From the NCBI GenBank assembly GCA_022826965.1, contig JAJDTU010000013.1, forward strand, positions 248,001-312,000: 64,000 nt of DNA, in the 5' to 3' direction. Of this stretch, positions 32,558 to 41,226 are shown one piece after another. The translations under genes were made by a program, and so were the position numbers. Below the pieces are notes generated by a model, which saw nothing but the letters and a program-made list of their open reading frames with translations, ran no database searches and was not told the origin of the DNA. This stretch comes from Dehalococcoidia bacterium (lineage in GTDB: Bacteria; Chloroflexota; Dehalococcoidia; Bin125). Positions within the stretch are counted from its first letter, which is position 1, and the number at the start of each line of letters is the position of its first letter.

Positions 32558-34011
32558 TCTGGGTCGAGGAGCCGGCGCACGATGTCGACGGCCTCAGCCT
32601 TGTCGAACCGTTGGTAGGAGTTGGCCTTGGAGAGCTGCTGGTCGCCGAAGAAGAAGCGTTCGTAAAGCTCCTGTCGGCCGGCGAGGGAGGTGCCGACGAC
32701 GTCCCAGGCGAGGCGGAAGAGGGGCACCTTCTCGATGCCTTCCTCGGTCATGTCGGCGGCGCCTGTGAAATAGCGCTCGACCGATGGACCGACCGCCTGG
32801 GTGACGGCTTCCATGTTGGCCTCTGAGGGTGCGGCCATGAAGTTGCTGCCGCCGATCTGCTTGATGTGGTCGATGATCTGGACGTAGTACTCGGGGAACA
32901 GCCGCAGGCCGGCGGTGATCGCGTTGGCGTTGCAGTACCAGACGCCATTGGCTGGATTCTCAGCAGAGCCTTCAACCGCGGCGATCGCGATCGACTCGAG
33001 CGTTTGCAACATTGTCACGATCTCGCCGAGGCGAATTTGCACGTTGATGAACGAATTGGTTTGCGCGGATTCGGCAATCAGGTGGGCCAAGCCGAGCAGA
33101 AAGCGGGTCTTGGCGACGTTCTTGACGATGACGTGGTGTCCCAACGACTCCTGGAACTGCATGGCGAGGAGCGCAGAGTTGTGAATCTTTTCGTCCTGAT
33201 AGTCGAAGACGTTTTCCCAGGGCACCTCGACATCGTCGAACACGGCGACCGTATCGATCTCTTCGAAGCGGCTGGAAACCGGATAATCGTGGCTTGAACG
33301 GTCGGGGTCGAAGGAGTCGCGGCAGACCCAGTGCAGGCCGGGCGCATCAACAGGAATCGTGAAGCCGAGCGCGTACTTGAGCTCAGCCTCGCCCTTGATG
33401 ATCGGCAAGCCGAAGGAGACGTTTTCGTCACAGAATGGCGCCAGCGTGCCCAGCACTCGTGAGCCGCGCACGATGATGCCGTCGGATGTGCGCTTCACGA
33501 CCCCGGCGTTGAGGTAGGGTTCCTGCTCTCCAAGCGGAGTCTTTCGGTCGATCTGAGGGGTGACGAATGTGTGGGTCAGGCAGACGTCATTGCGGCGGCA
33601 GTGGTTGAGGATCTCAACAACGTGCCGGCCGAGTTGGGGATCCTGTTGGCCCCAGTGATGCTCGGCTGCGGCGACGCCAGCCATGGCCGCGTTCATGTAG
33701 TCGGGCGCGCGGCCAAGCTGTCCCCCGGTGTGTTCGGCCCAGGCCGCGTAGGCGGCGCCTCGATCTCGCAGATCCTGTTTCGAGCGAGGGATCTTGAACG
33801 AGCGGTGGGAGCGTTCGCCGTCTTCATCCTCGTAGGTGAGGATGTCGCGGTTGGCGGGGTCGCACTGGAAGTCGTAGTACGCGGCGATCGTGTGGGCGGC
33901 GTTGGCGAAGCCGGCCGCGCTGGTCACGTCCTCGACGAGCGCGCCGTTGTGCCAGATACGGCGTTGATCCTTCAGCCCGGCCAGGTAGGCCGCGCCGTCG
34001 CGCATGGCCAT
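32539..34011 (-). CDS. 4-hydroxyphenylacetate 3-hydroxylase family (HpaB-type) flavin monooxygenase
   Basis: A 490-residue oxygenase component of the two-component FADH2-dependent aromatic hydroxylase family. RDGAAYLAGLKDQRRIWHNG opens it; LTHTFVTPQIDR, VVKRTSDGIIVRGSRVLGTLAPF, FDDVEVPWENVF and NFMAAPSEAN are family landmarks. It needs reduced FAD from a separate reductase, which is not adjacent. The VOC gene lies 12 bp upstream on the same strand, suggesting ortho-hydroxylation of a phenol followed by ring cleavage. The exact aromatic substrate is unknown. Confidence 0.9.
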   Translation of the reverse strand: MAMRDGAAYLAGLKDQRRIWHNGALVEDVTSAAGFANAAHTIAAYYDFQCDPANRDILTYEDEDGERSHRSFKIPRSKQDLRDRGAAYAAWAEHTGGQLGRAPDYMNAAMAGVAAAEHHWGQQDPQLGRHVVEILNHCRRNDVCLTHTFVTPQIDRKTPLGEQEPYLNAGVVKRTSDGIIVRGSRVLGTLAPFCDENVSFGLPIIKGEAELKYALGFTIPVDAPGLHWVCRDSFDPDRSSHDYPVSSRFEEIDTVAVFDDVEVPWENVFDYQDEKIHNSALLAMQFQESLGHHVIVKNVAKTRFLLGLAHLIAESAQTNSFINVQIRLGEIVTMLQTLESIAIAAVEGSAENPANGVWYCNANAITAGLRLFPEYYVQIIDHIKQIGGSNFMAAPSEANMEAVTQAVGPSVERYFTGAADMTEEGIEKVPLFRLAWDVVGTSLAGRQELYERFFFGDQQLSKANSYQRFDKAEAVDIVRRLLDPEWLSQS

Positions 34012-34023
34012 CGGTCGGTGGTC

Positions 34024-34578
34024 CTAGTCGCCGCCGCTGAAGGCTGGCGTGGGCTCGTCGACGAGCGCTTCCTCGCCCTCGGTCGGCAGGACCTCCGCGT
34101 AGTTCAGGGCGCCGTCGATGTCGCCCTCCCAGTGCTCGCGAGGGAGTTCGTACAGCACTTCGATGCCGTGGCCGTCCGGGTCATTGATGTAGACCGAGTG
34201 CGTCATCCCGTGGTTGATCCGCAGGTTGAACTTGACGCCCTTCGACTGCAGGAACGCGATCTGCTTGAGCCACGAGTCGCGGTCCGGGTAGTGGACGGCG
34301 AGGTGGTTGAGTCCGGGCCGGCGGGGAGCCATCGACCAGTCGCCGGAATCTTCCGAATCGCCCATGATCTCGGCCAGTGCGAGGTCGTGGTGGCTCTCGG
34401 AGAGGCCGTTGTAGAAGCGCATGGTCATCGAACGCTCGTCGCGCGGCTTGAGCGAGCCAATGTGGCGGAAGCCCATGACGTCGGTCCAAAACTCGTGGGC
34501 GACCTCGATGTCGCGCACGTTGAGGACCAGGTGGTTGACGCCGACCGGGGTCATCGCGCGAGCGGGTGCTTCACTCAT
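34024..34578 (-). CDS. VOC family protein, extradiol (catechol 2,3-) dioxygenase-like
   Basis: A 184-residue vicinal-oxygen-chelate protein with two beta-alpha-beta-beta-beta halves. GVNHLVLNVRDIEVAHEFW gives the first module; likely metal ligands are His in NHLVL, His in LNHLAVHYP and Glu in GIEVLYE, the 2-His-1-Glu set of extradiol dioxygenases. The HMTHSVYINDPDGHGIE-like segment fits. The ATG at 34578 was chosen because GGAAGGACGA lies upstream. With the HpaB-type hydroxylase it could open the aromatic ring of a catechol; glyoxalase-like activity is the alternative. Confidence 0.85.
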   Translation of the reverse strand: MSEAPARAMTPVGVNHLVLNVRDIEVAHEFWTDVMGFRHIGSLKPRDERSMTMRFYNGLSESHHDLALAEIMGDSEDSGDWSMAPRRPGLNHLAVHYPDRDSWLKQIAFLQSKGVKFNLRINHGMTHSVYINDPDGHGIEVLYELPREHWEGDIDGALNYAEVLPTEGEEALVDEPTPAFSGGD

Positions 34579-34650
34579 GATTCGTCGTCCTTCCGATCGT
34601 CCATCACTCCGAGTTCGAGTGGAATCAAAGGTACCAAAATCTCTCAACGG

Positions 34651-35559
34651 CTAGCGAAGCCGCGCCAGCGCGACGGCCATCGCCTCGCTGTCGACGCCGT
34701 CGCGGTCGGCTGCGTCGACCACATCGCGGAAGCGCCGAACCGTCTGCTGGAGTCGAATGCGACGGAAGAGCGCGGCGTCGGCAGTCGAGCCAAGTTCGCC
34801 GTAGCGCTCCACGATCCGCCAGCCAAGGTCCGTGCCGTAGGCGTCGACGAGGCGGGCCATATCGACCGCCGGATCAGCGACCCGGACACCGTGCCAGCCG
34901 GTGACGGCGGCAAGTTCGCGGACCAGGGGATCGACCAGCAGGCGCTCGACCGTGATGCCGCCGTGCACCAGCGACGGATCAACTCGCCAGACTGAATCGT
35001 CTTCGAGGAATCTTGACCACCACTTGCGCGCCCAGGTCATGTCGGACCAGTTCAGCAGCGGTCGCAAGATCGTTTGAGAGCGACGGGCCAGGGTCGCGTG
35101 TTCGTCTCGCCAGGCGCGAAACGACGCCGCGCCCAGGCCTCGCGCGCGCTCGACGGAGAACTGGTGCAACTCGTGGAAGAACGCGGCCAGATCGCGCACC
35201 AGAGCGTCGCGGTTCTGGTCCACGATCAGGTCCGGCCGCAGCGGTCGTCCCTCAGGCCGCTCTGCGGCATGCCAGGTCCGCCTCCAGTCCTCGCTCCTGT
35301 TGGTGTGTTCCCAGATCGGGACTGTGGGACTGAGGAAGCCGCGCAGGTGGGGCATGACCGCAGACATGACCTTGAGCTGGTTCGCCGCATGCTCCGACTG
35401 CGCGAACAGTGCGGTCCAACCTTGCCAATCGACTCGGACGAGCTCGGCGTCGGGCTCTTCGCGGAGAGTGATCTCATCGGCGGTGAGGTGCGGGAACCGC
35501 GCAGCCAGCGCGAACACGTAGTCGGTCGTACGGTCGCCAACTGCAGGAGCGTCGGGCAT
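34651..35559 (-). CDS. Aminoglycoside-phosphotransferase-fold protein lacking kinase residues (pseudokinase)
   Basis: A 302-residue protein aligning with the APH/choline kinase fold: N-lobe about 25-85, helical middle with DLAAFFHELHQF, then LVHGGITVERLLVD (198-210) and VTGWHGVRVADPAVDMARL (219-237). In active kinases these read HGD..x..N and DW...DP..D. Here the catalytic Asp is Gly201, the Asn is Arg206, the metal-binding Asp is Gly221, and no lysine or arginine sits at the N-lobe ATP position (LFAQSEHAA). Phosphotransfer is therefore unlikely. The start overlaps the M23 gene stop as TAATG. Role unknown. Confidence 0.75.
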   Translation of the reverse strand: MPDAPAVGDRTTDYVFALAARFPHLTADEITLREEPDAELVRVDWQGWTALFAQSEHAANQLKVMSAVMPHLRGFLSPTVPIWEHTNRSEDWRRTWHAAERPEGRPLRPDLIVDQNRDALVRDLAAFFHELHQFSVERARGLGAASFRAWRDEHATLARRSQTILRPLLNWSDMTWARKWWSRFLEDDSVWRVDPSLVHGGITVERLLVDPLVRELAAVTGWHGVRVADPAVDMARLVDAYGTDLGWRIVERYGELGSTADAALFRRIRLQQTVRRFRDVVDAADRDGVDSEAMAVALARLR

Positions 35560-36803
35560 TACTGGAGTGTATCTTCGGACTCTTCTGAGACCGCCGCACC
35601 TGGCGCCAGCGGCGGGCGATCCTCACCCAGCCACTGCACAGGATCGACGTCGACACCCTGGATGATCACTTCCCAGTGCAGGTGCGGCCCGGTTGAGAGG
35701 CCGGTCGTGCCGATATTGCCCAGCCAGTCGCCTGGCGCGACCTCGTGACCGGCGCGAACCGCGATCAGCGACATGTGCCAATAGCCGCTGTAGACGCCGG
35801 CTCCGTGGTCAACGATCACGCCCATGCCGTGGAGCACGAGTTCTCCAGTCCAGACGACCGTGCCGTGTGCGGGCGCGACGATCGGGTCGCCTTGCTGCGC
35901 GGCGATGTCGTGTCCGTGGTGCCATCCCGTGGCGACGACGCCGTCGTACGAGCGCTGCGCGCCGAAGACGCCCGTCACCTCGCCCTCGACTGGAAGGATC
36001 CAGGCGCCCCGCCAGCGCGGCGGTCCGCTGACCGCGGTGTGCTCGGTGAAGCGGATGGCAATGTCGTGTGCAACGGCGGCGGGATCGGCCGGAGTCCCTG
36101 TACCGCCGAGCACGACCTCTTCGAACGGTGCGGTGTTTGCCAGGACCATGACCGATTGCGCGATCGTGCGCAGCCAAACTCCTCCCTCGCCGTAGAGATC
36201 GACCAGGACCTCCGTGACGCCGAGGTCCGCATCGCGCGGAACCGCGATGATTCCCCACCACCCGCCCTCCGCCGCCGAACTGAGGTCCCAGCCCCGACCC
36301 GCGACGGTGGCGGCGGCGGCGTGGGCGTTGAAACCCTCCAGCGTCACCGCGAATGCGCCGCCCTGGACAACCACCTCCGGCGACACCCTTGCCACCTCGA
36401 TTTGCTCCGGCTCGGTCACCGCGGGCTGCTCGTGCTGCTCCGTGACTGCGTCCGACGGCTGATCAGGCTCCTCGCCTTGCGGCGGCTCCGCCAACTCCGT
36501 TTGCGCGGCCTGTGTCTGAGCGGGTTGCGGTGCCGGCGCGGGTTCAGGTTGAACCGCCGGATCCTCCGCCGGCGCCTGGACCGCCGGTTCCGGTTGGGGC
36601 TGGTCTTGAAATGCCTGGTCGACCTCGGTTGGTTGAGCCTGCGATTGGGCAGGCTGGGCAGAGCGAACCGTCGTGACGACGGTGACGTCGTCGGCCACCT
36701 GCGGAGTGTCATCGCTTGAACGAAGCAGGAACGCTGCGCCCGCGCCGACCGCGGCGGAGATCACCGCCAGCGATAGCGCCAGTGCTAGCAAGCGACCGCT
36801 CAA
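35559..36803 (-). CDS. Membrane-anchored M23 family peptidase-like protein
   Basis: A 414-residue extracytoplasmic protein: N-terminal membrane anchor (about 5-28), a long Pro/Gln/Ala/Glu-rich spacer (about 35-145), a beta-rich middle domain, and a C-terminal LytM/M23 domain from about 280. Zinc ligands are visible in GWHHGHDIA (H-x3-D) and HLHWEV (H-x-H), so it may cut peptidoglycan cross-bridges. The TTG start at 36803 has GGAG 6 bp upstream and an in-frame stop lies further upstream. It diverges from the cupin gene. Confidence 0.87.
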   Translation of the reverse strand: MSGRLLALALSLAVISAAVGAGAAFLLRSSDDTPQVADDVTVVTTVRSAQPAQSQAQPTEVDQAFQDQPQPEPAVQAPAEDPAVQPEPAPAPQPAQTQAAQTELAEPPQGEEPDQPSDAVTEQHEQPAVTEPEQIEVARVSPEVVVQGGAFAVTLEGFNAHAAAATVAGRGWDLSSAAEGGWWGIIAVPRDADLGVTEVLVDLYGEGGVWLRTIAQSVMVLANTAPFEEVVLGGTGTPADPAAVAHDIAIRFTEHTAVSGPPRWRGAWILPVEGEVTGVFGAQRSYDGVVATGWHHGHDIAAQQGDPIVAPAHGTVVWTGELVLHGMGVIVDHGAGVYSGYWHMSLIAVRAGHEVAPGDWLGNIGTTGLSTGPHLHWEVIIQGVDVDPVQWLGEDRPPLAPGAAVSEESEDTLQ

Positions 36804-36871
36804 CTGCTGCTCCGTCGCAGGGTTCCGGGAACTCGTTCATGGTGGCGGTTGGATGACACCGCCAGCGCTCG

Positions 36872-36877
36872 TACCCT
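36872..36877 (+). promoter_or_regulatory. putative -10 box (TACCCT) of the cupin-sigma operon
   Basis: TACCCT, 7 bp before an in-frame GTG (36885) and 43 bp before the ATG (36921) of the cupin gene. It overlaps a perfect inverted repeat CTCACT-GT-AGTGAG (36876-36889), a possible operator. Confidence 0.45.
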
Positions 36878-36920
36878 CACTGTAGTGAGCAGACCGGCGG
36901 ATCCGGATCGTGGAGGCTGC

Positions 36921-37337
36921 ATGGCATCTGAATCAACGACTTCGTCGGTTCTGGCCGGACCGCCGCTGGAACGCATCGCCAAGCCCTGGGGCGAAGAAGT
37001 GATTCTCGATCGCTGCGCCAATTCGGTCGTCAAAATGCTGCGCATTGACCCGCACAGCCGTTTGTCCCTGCAATACCACCGTCGCAAGCGCGAAACGCTG
37101 ATGCTGCTCAGTGGTTCGGCGATCCTGACGGTCGGCGCATCTGCCGACAGCCTGCGAAACAGCAAGCTCCTGCCCGGTTTCCGTATCGAGATCGAACCGT
37201 GGACCGTACACCGGGTGGAAGCAGGGTCGGTCGGCGCCGACATCCTTGAGGTCGCCTCAGGGCTGCGTGACGGCGAGGATGACATCGTCCGCCTGGCCGA
37301 CGACTACGGCCGCGTCGCGCTGCTCGAGCGGTCCTGA
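36921..37337 (+). CDS. Cupin, mannose-6-phosphate isomerase (type II) like
   Basis: A 138-residue single cupin resembling the isomerase domain of AlgA/ManC. KPWGEEVIL, SLQYHRRKRETLMLLSG (metal His and Glu), HRVEAG (final His) and VASG.RDGEDDIVRLADDYGR are diagnostic. Family members interconvert mannose- and fructose-6-phosphate or act as sugar-phosphate binding cupins. The ATG at 36921 follows GGAGGCTGC; a leaderless start at the in-frame GTG 36885 would add 12 residues. It is 12 bp before the sigma-like gene. Confidence 0.85.
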   Translation: MASESTTSSVLAGPPLERIAKPWGEEVILDRCANSVVKMLRIDPHSRLSLQYHRRKRETLMLLSGSAILTVGASADSLRNSKLLPGFRIEIEPWTVHRVEAGSVGADILEVASGLRDGEDDIVRLADDYGRVALLERS

Positions 37338-37349
37338 CAGGCGATCCAC

Positions 37350-37856
37350 ATGCCGTCGCCCGAGCTCTTCCAGCGCATCGTCGAGGGCGACGAGATCGCG
37401 CTGCGGGACACGTTCCGCTCCTACGGACCCACCGCGCGCGAACTCGCCCGCCGCATCGTTGGCCACGATCAGGCTGACCTCGTCGTCGAAGAGGCCTTCC
37501 TGTTGATCTGGACGGAGCCCGAGCGCTGGGCATCCGCGGCGCTCGACGTGCATGTCCTGCGCATTGTGCGCGACCTGGCGCTCGCGGTCCGCAGGCGCGG
37601 AGTGACGCCGGACCTGGCGGCTATCGATCTGGAGCCGTTCTCGATCGCGCCCGACCTCAACGCTCCCGACGTGGTCCATGAGATCGACCACGACGAGCTT
37701 CAGCGCCTCATGTTGCGGATGCCGAATGGAAACGGCCGAAAGCTCGAAGATGCCTGGCTCGACGAGTCTTTTGGCGAGGATGAGGATCTGGAAGAAGCGC
37801 TGGACGATTTGGTGGAGGGAATCTATAGCGGCCGGCTGAACCGTCGGACACAGTGA
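37350..37856 (+). CDS. ECF-like sigma factor with eroded region 4
   Basis: A 168-residue protein. Residues 5-85 match ECF sigma region 2: FQRIVEGDEIALRDTFRSYGP, ARRIVGHDQADLVVEEAFLLIW and a VLRIVRDLALAVRRRG end. Downstream, where region 4 should provide a helix-turn-helix for the -35 box, the sequence is short, acidic and lacks it (ESFGEDEDLEEALDDLVEG). It precedes an RskA-type anti-sigma gene by 16 bp, so the pair is conserved as a unit. It may bind core polymerase without promoter -35 recognition, or have a changed role. Confidence 0.75.
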   Translation: MPSPELFQRIVEGDEIALRDTFRSYGPTARELARRIVGHDQADLVVEEAFLLIWTEPERWASAALDVHVLRIVRDLALAVRRRGVTPDLAAIDLEPFSIAPDLNAPDVVHEIDHDELQRLMLRMPNGNGRKLEDAWLDESFGEDEDLEEALDDLVEGIYSGRLNRRTQ

Positions 37857-37872
37857 ATCGGGCCGCGACGCG

Positions 37873-38565
37873 ATGACAGAGACGACGCAGTCGATCGGCG
37901 CCTACTATCTCGGCTTGCTCGATGAGCAGCAACATGCTGCGGTCGAGCGACTGGTCCGGTCCAACCCGCGGATACGCGGCCGTTGTGCCTCCTGGCCCAA
38001 CGCCGCCGCGGCGATCACCTGCGGGACACTGATCGTCGACGCTGCGCCCGTCGAAGCGCGGCTGGAACAACGACTCATCCAGCGTGCGCGGGTCGCCCGT
38101 CCGCCGTCCGTCCGCTCACCGCGGACGCTCCAGGTCGCCAGACGCGGCGCGCTCTGGATCTTGCTCCTTGGACTCGTCGCTCTGGCGGTCATCTTCGGCT
38201 TGCTCGCCTTCCGGGCCGATGAACCAATCTCCGGTCGCGCCGTCGCGCTCAACGAGGACGGCACAACAGGCGTCCTCTTGCCGAGATACGAGGAGCGCCT
38301 GTTCGCGTTGATCTTCTGGGGTCTGCCCGAGCTGGGACTGGACGAAACCTGGCAGATCTGGCTGGTGCGGGAGTCGGGCGCGGTGGAGGCCGGTCCCTCG
38401 TTCTCGCGGGACGCCGACGGGCGAGCCGCGGTCACGATCGATCCAAACACCCTGGAGTCCCCGGACGAACTGATTGGGTTCGCCGTCTCCCGCGACAATC
38501 CATCGCGGCGTCAGGATGGCACGCCGTCCTCGGACGACATCCTCTATCAGTTCGCGAGGCGATAG
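37873..38565 (+). CDS. RskA-type anti-sigma factor
   Basis: A 230-residue single-pass membrane protein. The N-terminal cytoplasmic part (about 1-90) has the anti-sigma layout (YYLGLLDEQQHAAVERLVRSNP), a membrane helix spans about 97-118, and the outer domain contains the RskA signature LPELGLDETWQIWLVRESG with SFSRDADG and GFAVSRDNPS. Such proteins hold their sigma factor at the membrane until cleaved. The adjacent sigma-like gene is the evident partner. No HxxxCxxC zinc motif is seen in the N-terminal part. Confidence 0.87.
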   Translation: MTETTQSIGAYYLGLLDEQQHAAVERLVRSNPRIRGRCASWPNAAAAITCGTLIVDAAPVEARLEQRLIQRARVARPPSVRSPRTLQVARRGALWILLLGLVALAVIFGLLAFRADEPISGRAVALNEDGTTGVLLPRYEERLFALIFWGLPELGLDETWQIWLVRESGAVEAGPSFSRDADGRAAVTIDPNTLESPDELIGFAVSRDNPSRRQDGTPSSDDILYQFARR

Positions 38566-38588
38566 CGTGAGATCGGCCGGGCCGCAGG

Positions 38589-38594
38589 TAGACT
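38589..38594 (+). promoter_or_regulatory. putative -10 box (TAGACT) of the acyl-CoA dehydrogenase gene
   Basis: TAGACT, giving a leader of about 29 bases with a GAGGGAG ribosome site before the ATG at 38630. A closer ATG at 38602 runs into a stop after two codons. Confidence 0.45.
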
Positions 38595-38629
38595 GCGTGC
38601 CATGGTCTGAGTAGAAGCGAGGGAGCACG

Positions 38630-39799
38630 ATGGACTTTGAATTCAACGCCGATCAGGAAGCGTGGCGCGGCGAGATTCGCGGTTGGATCCGCGAAGAATT
38701 CGGCGAGAGCTGGAATGGACTCGACGTCGCCAACGACGAAGAAGGCTCGGACGAGGCGTGGGAATTCTCGAAGGGCATCCGCACGAAGCTGGCGGAGAAG
38801 GGCTGGACAGCTCCCGCCTGGCCGACGGAGCACGGCGGCATGGGACTCTCGTTCGCCGAGCAGGCAATCTTCAACGAGGAACTCGCTTACCACCGCGTCC
38901 CCGGACCGGACCTGATCTCGGTCGGCTACGTCGGCCCGACGCTGCTGGTCTACGGCACCGACAACCAGAAGAGCCAGTTCCTCGACGACATCGTCAACTC
39001 CCGAGCATCCTGGTGCCAGGGCTACTCCGAACCCGGCTCAGGCTCCGACCTCGCCTCGTTGCAGACGCGCGCCGTCAAGGACGGCGACGACTACGTGATC
39101 AACGGGCAGAAAATCTGGACCTCCAACGCGCACCGCGCTGACTGGATGTTCGCCCTCGTGCGCACCGACCCCGATGCACCCAAGCACCGAGGCATCACCT
39201 ACCTGCTCGTTGACATGAACACGCCGGGGATCACCGTCCGTCCGTTGATCAACATGCTCGGCGGACACGGCTTCAACGAAGTCTTCTTCGAGGATGTCCG
39301 AGTCCCCGTCGAGAACCGCGTCGGCGAGGAGAACCGGGGCTGGTACGTGGGTATGGCGACGATGGACTTCGAGCGCAGCGCCCTCTCCGGGAGCGCCGCC
39401 CTGCGTCGCAACTTCGAGGACTTCATCGAGTACCTGGGCGAGAGCCCGGCAACGACCCGCGAGGCGAAGCTCGGCGTGGCCGACACCGCGATCAACATTG
39501 AAGTCTCGCGGATGCTCTCACTGCGCGTGCTTTCGATGCAGCAGGGCGGTCTGGCCCCGAATCATGAAGCCTCGGTCGCCAAGATGTTCTCCTCCGAGCT
39601 CTCGCAGCGCTTCGCCCGCTTCGGGATCAACACGATGGGCAGCTACGGGCAGGTCCGCAAGGGCGACCCCTACGCGCAGATGAAAGGCTGGTTCACCGAG
39701 CAGTACATGTCCTCGGTGCCGGCCACGATCGCGGGCGGCTCATCGGAAATCCAGCGCGGGATCATCGCCACACGCGGGCTCGGCCTGCCTCGCGCCTGA
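38630..39799 (+). CDS. Acyl-CoA dehydrogenase
   Basis: A 389-residue FAD enzyme that introduces the alpha-beta double bond in acyl-CoA thioesters. The N-terminal helical domain contains GLSFAEQAIFNEELAYH, the beta domain carries QGYSEPGSGSDLASLQTRA and GQKIWTSNAHRADW, and the C-terminal domain ends in GGSSEIQRGIIATRGLGLPR. Normal length, all cofactor motifs in place. It belongs to the large group of medium/branched-chain enzymes in actinobacterial and Chloroflexota genomes; chain-length specificity cannot be read. Confidence 0.93.
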   Translation: MDFEFNADQEAWRGEIRGWIREEFGESWNGLDVANDEEGSDEAWEFSKGIRTKLAEKGWTAPAWPTEHGGMGLSFAEQAIFNEELAYHRVPGPDLISVGYVGPTLLVYGTDNQKSQFLDDIVNSRASWCQGYSEPGSGSDLASLQTRAVKDGDDYVINGQKIWTSNAHRADWMFALVRTDPDAPKHRGITYLLVDMNTPGITVRPLINMLGGHGFNEVFFEDVRVPVENRVGEENRGWYVGMATMDFERSALSGSAALRRNFEDFIEYLGESPATTREAKLGVADTAINIEVSRMLSLRVLSMQQGGLAPNHEASVAKMFSSELSQRFARFGINTMGSYGQVRKGDPYAQMKGWFTEQYMSSVPATIAGGSSEIQRGIIATRGLGLPRA

Positions 39800-39821
39800 C
39801 AACCCGCCGGAGAGACGCCGG

Positions 39822-41219
39822 ATGGCCTCGCTCTACGACGACTTCACCGAGTACTTCGAGGCGGCCGCCCGGTACTCGGAGTTGGATCCCCGTCTGCTCG
39901 AGCAGGTCAAGACCTGCAACAACGTCTACCAGATGTCTTTCCCCGTCGAAAACGACGACGGCGAGATCGAGGTCATCGAGGCCTACCGCGCCCAGCACAG
40001 CCATCACCGATTGCCGACCAAGGGCGGCATCCGTTACTCGACTATGGTCGATGCCGAAGAGGTCAAGGGCCTCGCCGCACTGATGACCTTCAAGTGCGCG
40101 ATCGTTGACGTGCCCTTTGGCGGCGCCAAGGGCGGCGTCTGCCTGGATCCGTACACCAGCTCGCCGGAGTTCGTCGAGCGAGTCACGAGGCGGCTGGTCA
40201 TTGAACTCAATCGCCACCAGTTCATCGGTCCGTCGATCGACGTCCCGGCTCCGGACTACGGCACCAGCGCCAGGGAGATGGCCTGGATTGCCGACACCTA
40301 TCGCACCCTGAACCCGCACGACATCAACCACTTCGCTTCCGTGACGGGCAAGCCGCTCTCGCTGCACGGGATTCCGGGCCGGCGCGAGGCGACGGGCCTC
40401 GGCGTGTTTCACGGGATCATCAACTGCTTGGCCGACCCAGAGGCCGGACACGACCTCTCGCCCGGACTGGACGGCAAGCGAGTGATCGTGCAGGGCCTGG
40501 GCAACGTCGGATATCACGCGGCGCGTGAGCTATCCGACCACGGCGCCCGGATCGTCGGCATCGCCGAGCACGACGCCGGACTGTACGACCCGAACGGGCT
40601 GGACATGGAAGCAATCGCACGGCACCGCTGGGACCACGGCGGAATCGGCGGGTTCCCGGCCGGCCAAGTCTACGCCAACTCGCTCGAGACGATCGAGCAG
40701 CCGTGCGACATCCTCGTCCCCGCCGCGCTGGAGCATCAGATCACTCACGACAACGCCGATCGCATCCGCGCCGGAATCGTCGCCGAAGCGGCCAATGCCC
40801 CGACCACTCCGGACGCGGACCGCATGCTCCGCGATCGGGGCATCACCCTGATTCCCGACCTCTACCTCAATGCCGGCGGTGTGACGGTCTCCTACTTCGA
40901 GTGGATCAAGAACCTGTCACACGTCTCGTTCGACCGGATGCTGACCGGCACGGCGGATATGCAGAACCGCCGCATCCTCGACACGATGCAGGCGATCACC
41001 GGCAGCGCCGTGCCGCTTCAGGAACGAGCGATGATCGAACGCGGGCCGACTGAGATTGACATCGTGCACAACTCGCTGGCCAAGACGATGGGCGAGTCCT
41101 ATCAGCGCATCTCCGACCTGCGCCGCGAGCGGAGCCTGCCCGACCTCCGGACGGCGGCGTATCTGTATTCATTGGAACTGGTAGCGCAGAGCTACCTCGA
41201 ACTGGGCCTGTTTCCCTGA
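39822..41219 (+). CDS. gdhA: Glutamate dehydrogenase (Glu/Leu/Phe/Val family)
   Basis: A 465-residue NAD(P)-dependent dehydrogenase. YRAQHSHHRLPTKGGIRYS holds the substrate-binding lysine, CAIVDVPFGGAKGGVCLDP the catalytic lysine, IDVPAPDYGTSAREMAWIAD and GRREATGLGV are diagnostic, and VIVQGLGNVGYHAA is the nucleotide fold. The length and PAPDYGT point to glutamate rather than leucine dehydrogenase. It interconverts glutamate and 2-oxoglutarate plus ammonia. It begins 22 bp after the acyl-CoA dehydrogenase gene with GGAGAG upstream and converges with the hydrolase. Confidence 0.92.
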   Translation: MASLYDDFTEYFEAAARYSELDPRLLEQVKTCNNVYQMSFPVENDDGEIEVIEAYRAQHSHHRLPTKGGIRYSTMVDAEEVKGLAALMTFKCAIVDVPFGGAKGGVCLDPYTSSPEFVERVTRRLVIELNRHQFIGPSIDVPAPDYGTSAREMAWIADTYRTLNPHDINHFASVTGKPLSLHGIPGRREATGLGVFHGIINCLADPEAGHDLSPGLDGKRVIVQGLGNVGYHAARELSDHGARIVGIAEHDAGLYDPNGLDMEAIARHRWDHGGIGGFPAGQVYANSLETIEQPCDILVPAALEHQITHDNADRIRAGIVAEAANAPTTPDADRMLRDRGITLIPDLYLNAGGVTVSYFEWIKNLSHVSFDRMLTGTADMQNRRILDTMQAITGSAVPLQERAMIERGPTEIDIVHNSLAKTMGESYQRISDLRRERSLPDLRTAAYLYSLELVAQSYLELGLFP

Positions 41220-41226
41220 GTAGCCT

